Assembly: GCA_947474395.1 (NCBI GenBank)
Contig: CANJID010000006.1
Coordinates: 26,567 to 90,566, forward strand
Direction of reading: 5' to 3'
Origin: Caulobacterales bacterium
Lineage (GTDB): Bacteria; Pseudomonadota; Alphaproteobacteria; Caulobacterales; Caulobacteraceae
DNA: 64,000 nt
Shown here piece after piece: positions 48,501 to 59,776 of this stretch. Each line of letters begins with the position of its first letter. Positions within the stretch are counted from its first letter, which is position 1. The notes beneath the pieces are model-generated. The model was not told the DNA's origin. It saw only the letters and a program-made list of their open reading frames with translations, and made no database searches. The position numbers were made by a program, and so were the translations under genes.

Positions 48501-51113
48501 TCACGGCCCGGCGTAGTTGAACTCCGGCCGCCCATAGACGCCCACCAGGTCGACGCCGAAGTTCGCCCCGTCCGCGAGGTCGGACAGGAAGGCGTCATTG
48601 GCCTTGGCGTAGATGCCGGAATCCGCCTTCGCGGCTTCGGCCAGCAGCCAGCCGACCATGGCCGCCTTGGTCCCGATTCCGTTCGGGCCGTCCCCGCCGT
48701 AGTAGGCGAAATAGTCGGCCCGGCTGTCGATCAGGGCGTGGACCTTGTCGTCGGTCGGGGTGGAGCCGAACAGGGTCAGGTAGGCGGACTTGGCCGCCTC
48801 GAACAGGGACTTAGCCCCGTAGGCCGACTGGAAGCCCTGCGCGCCCTCCCCGAGCTTGCCCAGGTTGACGGCGAAATTGATGAAGCGGTTCTCGAGGTTG
48901 AAGCTCTGGTAGTAGGCCGAGTTCAGGTTGTTGGCGTTCGGTCCGGTGGGCGAGATCAGGTAGTCGAGCCCTGCCTGGGTCGGGATCTTGCCCGTGAAGA
49001 AGGCGTAGGCGAGCGTGGCCACGGAGGTGGTGTTCAGCGCCTGGTGGACGATGGCGTCCAGGACGTCGACGGGCGACCTGCCGGTCAGGCTCGCGAGGAA
49101 GTCCGCGGCCGCGGCGCCGGTGGGCGCGGCGCGCAGGATGTTCTGATAGGCCGCCCCCGGGCTCTGGACGCTGATGCCGAGGGCCGCCTTGGGCTCCGGG
49201 ACCCCCCCGCCGTCGTCATTGACGATCAGGCCGTAGTAGTAGGCGAAGGCTGAGCCCCCGGTCTGGGTGGCCGTCAGCATGAAGCCTTCGTTGGCCTCGC
49301 TCATGGTGTCGCCGGCGACGTTGATGGTGATGGTCTTGGTCGTCTCCCCGGCGGCGAAGCTCACCGTGCCGCTCGGCAGGGCGGCGCCGGTGAAGTCGGA
49401 TGCGTCCGCCGGCGCGCCGGTGGCGCCGGTCACCACGTAGCCGACGTTGGTGACGCCCGAGGTGTCGCCCGACCGGGTCAGGGTGAAGGTGAAGGGCGTC
49501 GAGCCGGAATTGCCCTCCGACTGGGAGGGCGCGGCCGAGTTCAGCATCAGGCCGATGGAGCCCGAGGGCGGGCCGGTACCGTCGTCATTGAGGATCGTGC
49601 CGTTGAAACTCGCCGAGGCGGTGACGCCGCCTGTGGCCTGGGCCGACAGGGTGAAGCCCTCGTCGGGCTCGGTCGTGGTGTCGCCGGCGACGTTGATGGT
49701 GATGGTCTTGGACGTCTCGCCTGCCGCGAAGCTCACCGTCCCGGTCGGCAGGACCCCGCCCACGAAGTCCGCGGCGTTGGCGGGAGAGCCGCCGGCCCCG
49801 GTCACGCCGTAGCTGACGTTGGTCACGCCGGTCGTGTCGCCCGAGCGGGTCAAGGTGAAGGTGAAGGCCTTGGTTCCGGAATTGCCCTCGGACTGGGAGG
49901 GGGCGGCGGAGGACAGGGCCAAGGTCACGCCGCCGGCGGGCGGCGTCGTGCCGTCGTCGTTGGCGATCGTGCCGCTGATCGTCGCCGTCGCGCCGCCTCC
50001 CGTGGCGGTCAGGGTGAAGCCCTCGTCGGACTCGACCGTGGTGTCGCCGGCGGCGTTGATGGTGATGGTCTTGGTCGTCTCGCCGGCCGCGAAACTCACC
50101 GTCCCGGTGGGAAGCGCTCCGCCCGTGAAGTCGGACGCGGTCGCGGGCGAGCCGCCCGATCCGGTCACCGCATAGTTGACCGTCGCCGCGCCGGTGGTGA
50201 CCCCCGAACGGGTCAGGGTGAAGGTGAACGGCGTCGACCCCGAATTGCCCTCAGGCTTGGTCTGGGTCGTGGCGCTGAAGGCCAGGGACATGCCGCCGGA
50301 GGGGGGCGCGGTGGTTCCGTCGTCGTCGATGATGGTTCCGCTGTAGCTGGCCGAGGCGTTGGCCGACCCGCTTGTGCCCGTGGCGCTGAGCAGGAAATTT
50401 TCGTTGGGCTCGACCGTCGTATCTCCGGCGACGTTCAGGGTGATGGTCTTGACCGTCTCCCCCGCGGCGAAGGTCAAGGTTCCGGTGGGCAGGACGCCGC
50501 CGACGAAGTCGCCGCCGTTCGCGGGCGAGGCGCCTATTCCCGTCACGGCGTAGCTGACGGTGGCGACGGCGGTCGTGTCGCCCGTGCGCGTCAGGGTGAA
50601 GGTGAAGGGCGTCGAGCCGGAATTGCCCTCCGCCTTGCTGGCGTCGGCGGATGTGAAGGCCAGGCCCAGGCTGCTCGAACTGCCGTTCGAACTCGAACTG
50701 GAGCTAGAGCTGCTGCTGGAGCTAGAGCTGGAACTGCTGCTCGAACTGGAGCTCCCGGAACTGCTGGAACCCCCGCTCGATCCCCCGCCGGAGGTCCCGG
50801 GCGTGCCCGTTCCGGAACCCGTCCCCGAGGTTCCCCCCGTGCCGGAGGTCCCCGACGTGCCGCCCGTTCCCGAGCCGCCGGCCGTGCCGTCCGTGCCCGT
50901 GCCGGACCCTGTGCCGGTCCCCGTCCCCGTCCCGGAACCCGATCCGGAACCGGACCCTGAGCCGGACCCTGAACCTGAGCCTGACCCATCGCCCGCGCCC
51001 GAGCCGCCGCCGGAGCTGCCGCCCGATCCGCCGCCGGAGCCATTGTTCGACCCCGAGCCGCCGTTGCCCGTCGTATCCATGCCCATAGGGGCGCGCGGTT
51101 CGAAGTCGGTCAC
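48501..51113 (-). CDS. Calx-beta repeat surface protein with C-terminal RsaA-type domain
   Basis: 870 residues, no Sec signal. Residues about 17-150 are Gly/Ser/Thr low complexity (GSGSGSG runs, then a poly-Ser run). Residues about 151-636 hold four Calx-beta repeats (SEGNSGSTPFTFTLTR, FAAGETTKTITI, NDDG). Residues about 640-870 resemble the RsaA LPS-binding domain and the end of the RTX-like protein at 2650-3948 (YAFFTGKIP, GLDYLI, ENRFINFAVNLGKLGEG). Likely type I-secreted and LPS-tethered (inference). GTG start lacks a Shine-Dalgarno. Confidence 0.75.
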   Translation of the reverse strand: MTDFEPRAPMGMDTTGNGGSGSNNGSGGGSGGSSGGGSGAGDGSGSGSGSGSGSGSGSGSGTGTGTGTGSGTGTDGTAGGSGTGGTSGTSGTGGTSGTGSGTGTPGTSGGGSSGGSSSSGSSSSSSSSSSSSSSSSSSSSSSNGSSSSLGLAFTSADASKAEGNSGSTPFTFTLTRTGDTTAVATVSYAVTGIGASPANGGDFVGGVLPTGTLTFAAGETVKTITLNVAGDTTVEPNENFLLSATGTSGSANASASYSGTIIDDDGTTAPPSGGMSLAFSATTQTKPEGNSGSTPFTFTLTRSGVTTGAATVNYAVTGSGGSPATASDFTGGALPTGTVSFAAGETTKTITINAAGDTTVESDEGFTLTATGGGATATISGTIANDDGTTPPAGGVTLALSSAAPSQSEGNSGTKAFTFTLTRSGDTTGVTNVSYGVTGAGGSPANAADFVGGVLPTGTVSFAAGETSKTITINVAGDTTTEPDEGFTLSAQATGGVTASASFNGTILNDDGTGPPSGSIGLMLNSAAPSQSEGNSGSTPFTFTLTRSGDTSGVTNVGYVVTGATGAPADASDFTGAALPSGTVSFAAGETTKTITINVAGDTMSEANEGFMLTATQTGGSAFAYYYGLIVNDDGGGVPEPKAALGISVQSPGAAYQNILRAAPTGAAAADFLASLTGRSPVDVLDAIVHQALNTTSVATLAYAFFTGKIPTQAGLDYLISPTGPNANNLNSAYYQSFNLENRFINFAVNLGKLGEGAQGFQSAYGAKSLFEAAKSAYLTLFGSTPTDDKVHALIDSRADYFAYYGGDGPNGIGTKAAMVGWLLAEAAKADSGIYAKANDAFLSDLADGANFGVDLVGVYGRPEFNYAGP
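49310..50660. repeat. Four tandem Calx-beta coding repeats
   Basis: Copies of the FAAGETxKTITI segment recur at about 49321, 49693, 50056 and 50434, a period of 363-378 bp. The DNA is highly similar between copies, which would allow unequal recombination. Confidence 0.85.
50690..51070. repeat. Gly/Ser-codon low-complexity tract
   Basis: Near-repetitive DNA encoding Gly-Ser-Thr runs and about 25 consecutive Ser codons in the N-terminus of the Calx-beta protein. The opposite strand reads as Pro-Glu repeats, a shadow frame. Confidence 0.8.
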
Positions 51114-51132
51114 GCGGCTACGCTCGTCCGGA

Positions 51133-51150
51133 GGTTAAAATTAGTTAACC
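51133..51150. promoter_or_regulatory. Inverted repeat upstream of the Calx-beta gene
   Basis: GGTTAA-N6-TTAACC, 20 bp upstream of GTG 51113. Resembles a CtrA site (TTAA-N7-TTAA) but one base short in spacing. Confidence 0.4.
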
Positions 51151-51231
51151 ACCTGTAGCGCTTAAATAAAAACGCCGCCAGCGTTCTCCCCTGTGGGACG
51201 ACTTGTCCTCGCCCGCCGGGGGCGAGGCCGC

Positions 51232-53643
<2,412 letters not shown>

Positions 53644-53786
53644 CGACGTTAAAGCGCCGCCCCAGCGCGAGGAGACACAAGCCGTCCCGCACCCTGGCGT
53701 CAAGCGCGCGCAACGCCGCCGCTACGCGCAGGCGTCAGTCTAGGGGGAGTCTTGCCAAGCCAGCGAGCCGATTTAGCGGCCAAGCT

Positions 53787-55124
53787 TCAACGGAGGGCGT
53801 AGCGCTGTTCCTCGGCAAAGTAGGAATCGATCGCGTCGCCGGCCGCATCCATCACCTCCCTGCGGTGGGAGGAGTCCTTCAGGAGGCGCTCGTCCTCCTT
53901 GTTGGTGATGAAGCCCATCTCCAGCAGAACCGCCGGCACATCCGGCGCCAGGAGCACCATGAAGCCCGCGTCCCGGTGGCTGCGCTGCAGGAGCTGGGTG
54001 CGGGTCGAGATCCGGTCGAGCAGGGTCTTGGCGAAGCTGGCCGAGCGATTGACCGTCCCGCGCTGGGTGAGGTCCAGGAGGATGCGGTTCACCGAGGCGT
54101 CGGCGCCGCCCAGGTTTACGTTCATGAACCAGTCGTTGTTCTTGTCGATCACGTGCTTGGCGACCCGGTCCGCCCCCTTGTCGGAGAGGGTGTAGACGGT
54201 CGCGCCGCGGACGTTGGTGTCGGCGCCGCTATCGGCATGCAGCGAGATGAACAGGTCCGCGTTGGCGCGGCGGGCGATCTGCACCCGCTGCTCCAGCGGA
54301 ATGAAGACGTCGGTGTCCCGCGTCATCACCACCTTGTACTTGCCGGATTTCTGCAGGCGGTCGCGCAGGGCCTTGGCGGCCGCCAGGGTGATGTCCTTCT
54401 CGTGGCTGTCGGCGCCGCCGGCGCCGGGGTCCTTGCCGCCGTGGCCGGCGTCGATCACCACCACCCGCTTGCTGGGCAGCAGGGGCTGGAGGGGAGCGAG
54501 GGCCTTGATGGGGACTGCCGCCGGCGGCGGAGATGCGGACGGCGTCGTGGACGAAGGCGCGGGGATGGCGGTCGCGATGGCCCCGCCAATGCGATCAAAG
54601 GGCGCCGCTCCGGCGACGGCTGCGGGGGGAGCCGGCGCGGCGGGCGCCTCGCTCGAAAGGTCGATGACGTAGCGGTAGACGGGCACCCCATCGCCGGGGG
54701 AGAGCAGGAAGCGGCGCTTCACCGTGGCGGGACGCACGAGCTGCAGGCGCAGGCGCGCCGCCCCCGCCGCCTTGTCCACCGCCCAGCTCTTGATCAGGCC
54801 GGCGCCCCCGCCGCTCATGTCGCCGGCCACGTCCACGTGGGGCATGGCGAGCGTCACCTTGTCGGTGGGCCTGGAGGCATCCAGCGGCGCGATCAGCTCG
54901 CCCTGGGCCGGATTGTCGAGTTCGATGACCAGACGCGTCTGGGCCGCGTCGCCGCCGAGGCGGACCTTCAGCAGGGCGGCGGCGGTCGTGGCGCTATGCG
55001 AAACGGCGGCGGCCGCGACGGCCGCAATGACGACCACGCCCGCGGCGATTCCCCGCCCGAGTCGCCCACGCCGTCCGTACGCCAGTCCGCCCAGCACCCC
55101 GCCCCTCGATTCTGAAGAAGCCAC
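53787..55124 (-). CDS. amiC: N-acetylmuramoyl-L-alanine amidase with AMIN domain
   Basis: 445 residues. N-terminal membrane/signal helix, AMIN domain (about 50-160) for septal targeting, Pro/Ala linker, and Amidase_3 domain with zinc ligands in VIDAGHGGKDPGA, EKDITLAAAK and SLHADSGAD, plus LLEMGFITNKED. Splits septal peptidoglycan in daughter-cell separation. Divergent from rne. Confidence 0.95.
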   Translation of the reverse strand: MASSESRGGVLGGLAYGRRGRLGRGIAAGVVVIAAVAAAAVSHSATTAAALLKVRLGGDAAQTRLVIELDNPAQGELIAPLDASRPTDKVTLAMPHVDVAGDMSGGGAGLIKSWAVDKAAGAARLRLQLVRPATVKRRFLLSPGDGVPVYRYVIDLSSEAPAAPAPPAAVAGAAPFDRIGGAIATAIPAPSSTTPSASPPPAAVPIKALAPLQPLLPSKRVVVIDAGHGGKDPGAGGADSHEKDITLAAAKALRDRLQKSGKYKVVMTRDTDVFIPLEQRVQIARRANADLFISLHADSGADTNVRGATVYTLSDKGADRVAKHVIDKNNDWFMNVNLGGADASVNRILLDLTQRGTVNRSASFAKTLLDRISTRTQLLQRSHRDAGFMVLLAPDVPAVLLEMGFITNKEDERLLKDSSHRREVMDAAGDAIDSYFAEEQRYALR

Positions 55125-55518
55125 AGTCGTTTGTCCGATCCTTGCGCTCGCGTCATGGAGAAAGATTTAACGGGAGGGAAAGGGTTGGAGCGTCCTTTCC
55201 TTTTGATGGGCTTTGTTGCACATTCGCCCTGCGCCATGCGGTCGCTCTCGATGCCTTAGAGCTGAGCGGGACCAGGGCGCCCTGTCGTCGACCTCCCAGT
55301 TTTTGGACGTTTTGTCCCGAGCTGAAGCCGGCGCGGAATTTAGGATTCGCGCCCACCGGCGCCGAAGGACCAATAACCCATGGGCTGCGCCTCCTACGCC
55401 CCAACCCTCGTTACACCTGCGTGGCCCGGCCCGCAGGACGACGGGGCTGCGAGCGCGCGCCTCACTTGCCGGCGCCCGACGCCCCTAAGGCTCGCCGCGC
55501 GCCGCGGAGATCGTCTTA
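55125..55518 (+). promoter_or_regulatory. Long leader region of rne with terminator-like hairpin
   Basis: 394 bp between amiC and rne without a gene. GGAAAGG-N10-CCTTTCC at 55177-55200 followed by TTTTG reads as an intrinsic terminator in the rne direction. E. coli rne has a long autoregulatory 5' UTR; a similar role here is inference. GGAG lies before ATG 55519. Confidence 0.45.
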
Positions 55519-58215
55519 ATGACCAAGAGAATGCTGATCGACGCCACCCACGCCGAAGAGACGCGCGTGGTGGTGGTGGATGGAACACGGATTGAAGAAC
55601 TCGACTTCGAAAGCCAGTCCAGAAAACAGCTTCGAGGCAACATCTATCTGGCCAAGGTCACTCGGGTAGAACCGAGCCTGCAGGCCGCTTTCGTCGAATA
55701 CGGCGGGAACCGTCATGGGTTCCTGGCCTTCGATGAAATCCATCCGGATTACTACCAGATCCCGATCGCGGACCGCGAAGCGCTGATGCGCGAAGTGGCC
55801 GAGGCCGACGACGAGCCGAACGGCCATCACGCCAAGAATCATGGCGGCGATGACGACGACGCCGACGAGGATGACGAAGACCTGATGGACGCCGAGCAGG
55901 AGCGCCGCCGCCGGCGCCTGCTCCGCCGCTACAAGATCCAGGAGGTCATCAAGCGCCGGCAGATCATGCTGGTGCAGGTCGTCAAGGAAGAGCGCGGCAA
56001 CAAGGGCGCGGCGCTCACCACCTATCTGTCGCTCGCCGGCCGCTACTGCGTGCTGATGCCCAACACCAACCGCGGCGGCGGCATCAGCCGCAAGATCACC
56101 AACGCGGTGGACCGCAAGCGGCTGAAGTCGGCGGCCCAGAGCCTCGAGCTGCCGCACGGCATGGGCCTGATCATCCGCACCGCGGGGGCCAAACGCACCA
56201 AGACCGAGATCAAGCGCGACTACGACTACCTGCTGCGCCTGTGGGAGACGATCCGCGAGGCGACGCTGAAATCCATCGCCCCGGCCCTGATCTACGAGGA
56301 AGAAGACCTCGTGAAGCGGGCCATCCGCGACATGTACGACAAGGACATCGACGGCATCCTGGTCGAAGGCGAGGCGGGCTACCGCGAAGCGCGCGACTTC
56401 ATGCGCATGCTGATGCCCAGCCAGGCCAAGAAGATCCAGCACTACCGCGAGCCCACGCCGCTCTTCGTCAAGCACAAGATCGAAGACCAGCTGGCGCAGA
56501 TCCACTCGCCGAACGTGCCCCTGCGCTCGGGCGGCTATCTGGTGATCAACCAGACCGAGGCGCTCGTCGCCATCGACGTCAACTCGGGCAAGGCCACCCG
56601 CGAGCGGAACATCGAGGCCACCGCCCTCAAGACCAACACCGAGGCCGCCGAAGAGGCCGCCCGGCAGCTGCGCCTGCGCGACCTCGCCGGCCTGATCGTC
56701 ATCGATTTCATCGACATGGACGAGGCCAAGAACAACCGGTCCGTCGAGAAGGTGCTGAAGGACGCGCTGAAGGACGATCGCGCCCGGGTGCAGATGGGCA
56801 AGATTTCGGGCTTCGGCCTGATGGAAATCAGCCGCCAGCGCCGCCGCATGGGTGTGCTGGAAGGCGCCACCCACGTCTGCGAGCACTGCCAGGGTCTGGG
56901 CCGGGTGCGCTCGGTGGAATCGGCGGCGCTAAGCGCCGTCCGCGCCATCGAGATGGAGGCCGCGCGCGGCGGGGCCGGAGCGCTTTCGGTTCGGCTGTCG
57001 ACCGCGGTCGCGCTCTATATCCTCAATGAGAAGCGGGTCTATCTGGCCCGGCTGGAGGCCGCCCACGACGTCGCCATCACCATCACGGTGGACGGCGCCC
57101 TGTCCCAGGCTGAGCACCTGATCGAGCGCACCGAGAGCCGCGAGGGCGCGATCCCGCGTGAACGGTTCATCGAGGCGCCCGCGGGCTATGTCGCCCCGGA
57201 GCCCGACCCGGCCGACGACGCCTTTGAGGCGGACGAGGACGAAGACGAGGAAGAAGACGAGGACGAGGACGAGGAAGAGGACGACGAGTCCGGAGCCGAA
57301 GCCGGAGAACGCGAAGAACGTCCCCGCGGCGAGCCCCGGGCCCCACGCGACGGCGACAGCGAAGGCGGGCGCGGCCGGCGCCGGCGCCGGCGCGGACGAC
57401 GCGAGGAAGGCCCGGACCGTGGTCCGGACCGTGGTCCTGACCGTGGCGAACGGCCCGCCCGTGCGCCTGCCGCCGAAGGCGAGGAGAGCGCCCAGGTCGA
57501 CGAGGACGATGACGAGGAAGAAGACCGCGAGGGCAATGAAGGCGGCCGCATGGACGCCGACGGCAAGCATCGCCGTCGCCGGCGCGGCCGTCGCGGCGGG
57601 CGCCGTCGCGAAGAGTCCCGCCCGTCCGATCCCTACGGCTGGGTCCACCCCCACGCCGGCGACCGCATGGCGCCGGGCACCGACCCCTACGTCTGGCGCG
57701 ACCCGCACGAGCGGGCGGCGGCCATGGCCCAGGCGCCCGCGGCGCAGGACGGCGGACGCTCCGAGGTGAGGTCCCGCCCCGAACCAGCGGCGCCCCGGCC
57801 TTCGGACGGAACCTACGGCTGGAGCGATGCTGCCGAGGCCGTTCCGGCGCCGGAAGCGGTCGCCAACGACGCGCCCGCGGCCGAAGCCCCTCCCCCGCCC
57901 GCGGAAGCGGTGGAAGAAGCCGCGCCCCAGCCCCGCGCCCGGCGCAGCCGCGCCAAGGCCAAGCCCGAGGCGGATGCGCCCGTCGCCGAAGCCCCGATGG
58001 TGGAGGTTGTCGCGCAAGCCGCCCCGGAACCGGCTCCCGAGCCTGAACCCGTGGTCGTCGCATTGCCTAAGCCCGAGCTTGGGCCTGAGCCCGTGAAACC
58101 GGCCAAGACCGTGGCCGCCAAGCCCGCGGCGCCGGCCGAGCCCGACCCGAACGAAATCTCCACCCCGCCCGCCGCGCCTAAAAAGGGATGGTGGCGCCGC
58201 GGCGGTACGGGGTAA
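55519..58215 (+). CDS. rne: Ribonuclease E
   Basis: 898 residues. S1 domain near 35-150 with an acidic then Arg-rich insertion (GGDDDDADEDDEDLMD) typical of alphaproteobacteria; catalytic region with VAIDVNSGKAT and VIDFIDMDE (Mg-binding Asp); Zn-link CEHCQGLG. From about 560 on, a disordered scaffold with acidic and Arg-rich tracts. Ends GWWRRGGTG; the GWW motif binds PNPase in the Caulobacter degradosome. Endonuclease for mRNA decay and rRNA processing. Confidence 0.97.
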   Translation: MTKRMLIDATHAEETRVVVVDGTRIEELDFESQSRKQLRGNIYLAKVTRVEPSLQAAFVEYGGNRHGFLAFDEIHPDYYQIPIADREALMREVAEADDEPNGHHAKNHGGDDDDADEDDEDLMDAEQERRRRRLLRRYKIQEVIKRRQIMLVQVVKEERGNKGAALTTYLSLAGRYCVLMPNTNRGGGISRKITNAVDRKRLKSAAQSLELPHGMGLIIRTAGAKRTKTEIKRDYDYLLRLWETIREATLKSIAPALIYEEEDLVKRAIRDMYDKDIDGILVEGEAGYREARDFMRMLMPSQAKKIQHYREPTPLFVKHKIEDQLAQIHSPNVPLRSGGYLVINQTEALVAIDVNSGKATRERNIEATALKTNTEAAEEAARQLRLRDLAGLIVIDFIDMDEAKNNRSVEKVLKDALKDDRARVQMGKISGFGLMEISRQRRRMGVLEGATHVCEHCQGLGRVRSVESAALSAVRAIEMEAARGGAGALSVRLSTAVALYILNEKRVYLARLEAAHDVAITITVDGALSQAEHLIERTESREGAIPRERFIEAPAGYVAPEPDPADDAFEADEDEDEEEDEDEDEEEDDESGAEAGEREERPRGEPRAPRDGDSEGGRGRRRRRRGRREEGPDRGPDRGPDRGERPARAPAAEGEESAQVDEDDDEEEDREGNEGGRMDADGKHRRRRRGRRGGRRREESRPSDPYGWVHPHAGDRMAPGTDPYVWRDPHERAAAMAQAPAAQDGGRSEVRSRPEPAAPRPSDGTYGWSDAAEAVPAPEAVANDAPAAEAPPPPAEAVEEAAPQPRARRSRAKAKPEADAPVAEAPMVEVVAQAAPEPAPEPEPVVVALPKPELGPEPVKPAKTVAAKPAAPAEPDPNEISTPPAAPKKGWWRRGGTG

Positions 58216-58264
58216 GCTTGGGTCGGTGCATGGGAACGGTGTGGGGCCAGACGAGGAGCGTCCA

Positions 58265-59707
58265 ATGGACACCCAGCCGAGGCTGACGGCCCCCGTGCGC
58301 ACTGCATATCGCTCTAAGGGCAGGCGGGCGGTCCAGGGACTGCTCCTGGTCGCCGCCTGCGCCACCAGCGTGCTCACGCCGCTGCAGAGCGCCCACGCCC
58401 AGGGCATGGCCTATATCCGCGACACCGAGATCGAGGAGATCCTGCACAAGGAATGCGATCCGGTGTTCGAGGCCGCTGGGCTGAACCCCAAGGCCGTGAA
58501 GATCGACCTGCTTCAGGACCGGATGAACGCCTTCACCATGTCCGGCCTGGAGATGGGCATCACCACTGGCCTGATCGAGGAAACCGAGAACCCGAACCAG
58601 ATCATCGGGGTCATGGCCCACGAAGCCGGCCACGCCGCCGGGGGCCACCCGGCCCGCTCAGGCGAGATGATGCGGGCGGGCATGGTGCCCATGCTCCTGA
58701 CCCTCGGCCTAGGCATTCTGGCCGCCGCCGCCGGCGCTCCGGACGCGGCGGCGGGGATCCTCTCCAGCGCCAGCTACTTCGGCACCCTGGGCGCCCTGAC
58801 CTATTCGCGCGAACAGGAATCCCGCGCCGACCAGGCGGCGATCACCTATCTCGAGAAGGCCGGCATCTCGGGCCGGGGGCTCGTCGATTTCTTCGACGCC
58901 TTCCGCTACGAGGAGGTGTTCTCCGAGGCCCGCCGCTTCCCCTATTTCCAGAGCCACCCGATCAGCTCCGCCCGGATCGAGGGCCTGCGCCGCCGCGCCG
59001 AGGAGCAGAAGCACTACAACGTGCCGGACTCTCCTGACGCCATCGCCGAGCACGCCATCATGAAGGCCAAGCTCCTGGCCTTCACCCAGCCGGCGCAGCA
59101 GACCTTCATCCGCTTCAGCGAGAAGGACACCAGCTTCCCGGCCCGCTACGCCCGCGCCATCGCCTACTACCGGGCCACCGAGACCGAGCGGGCGCTGAAG
59201 CTGATCGACGGCCTCCTGGCCGACTATCCGAGCAACCCGTACCTGTGGGAGCTGAAGGGCCAGGTCCTTTTCGAGTCGGGCCGCGCCAAGGAGGCCGAGC
59301 CCGCCCACCGCCGGGCCGTCGAGCTGAAGCCCAACGCCCCGCTCCTGCGCATGCTGCTGGCCCAGGCGATCCTGGGACAGATCGAGGACACCAAGCGCAC
59401 CGAGATCGCCGCGCGGGCCGACGCGGCCCTGGCCGAGCTGCAGAGGTCGGCGGCTCTGGAGCAGGACAACGCCCTGGTCTATCGCCTCATGGCCCAGGCC
59501 TGGGACGCCAAGGGCGATCCCGGCGAGGCGCGACTGGCGTCAGCCGAGGAGCGCTACGCCCTCGGCGACAAGACCCAGGCCCGCATCTTCGCCCTGCGCG
59601 CCCGCGAACTCCTGATCAAGGACACCCCCCAGTGGCGACGCGCCACGGACATCATCCTTGTTTCCAACCCCAGCCAGGACGATCTGAAGGAGATGTCGCG
59701 CGGCTGA
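58265..59707 (+). CDS. Periplasmic M48 metalloprotease with TPR repeats (BepA-like)
   Basis: 480 residues from MDTQPRLTAPV with GGAG upstream. Signal peptide (LLLVAACATSVLTPLQSAHA), zinc motif HEAGH with a downstream Glu in SREQESRADQAA, and TPR-like helices in the C-terminal half (ELKGQVLFESGRAKEAEP). BepA-family proteases degrade or aid stalled outer-membrane proteins. 49 nt after rne. Confidence 0.92.
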   Translation: MDTQPRLTAPVRTAYRSKGRRAVQGLLLVAACATSVLTPLQSAHAQGMAYIRDTEIEEILHKECDPVFEAAGLNPKAVKIDLLQDRMNAFTMSGLEMGITTGLIEETENPNQIIGVMAHEAGHAAGGHPARSGEMMRAGMVPMLLTLGLGILAAAAGAPDAAAGILSSASYFGTLGALTYSREQESRADQAAITYLEKAGISGRGLVDFFDAFRYEEVFSEARRFPYFQSHPISSARIEGLRRRAEEQKHYNVPDSPDAIAEHAIMKAKLLAFTQPAQQTFIRFSEKDTSFPARYARAIAYYRATETERALKLIDGLLADYPSNPYLWELKGQVLFESGRAKEAEPAHRRAVELKPNAPLLRMLLAQAILGQIEDTKRTEIAARADAALAELQRSAALEQDNALVYRLMAQAWDAKGDPGEARLASAEERYALGDKTQARIFALRARELLIKDTPQWRRATDIILVSNPSQDDLKEMSRG

Positions 59708-59776
59708 CGCCGGCGGCCTCGAGTTCACGCCTCAACCTCTGGCCGATTTCTGGCCCAGTTTCTGGAACGAGACCCG

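Noticed and set aside
48359..48598. Separate small minus-strand gene overlapping the prfB start
   Set aside because: Only its last 24 codons (with the stop) are real: they are the pre-frameshift part of prfB.
50560..51138. Pro-Glu repeat frame on the plus strand
   Set aside because: Complement of the Gly/Ser coding tract of the Calx-beta protein; no ribosome-binding site or known family.
55519..56886. 456-codon minus-strand frame opposite rne
   Set aside because: Antisense shadow of the conserved catalytic half of RNase E.
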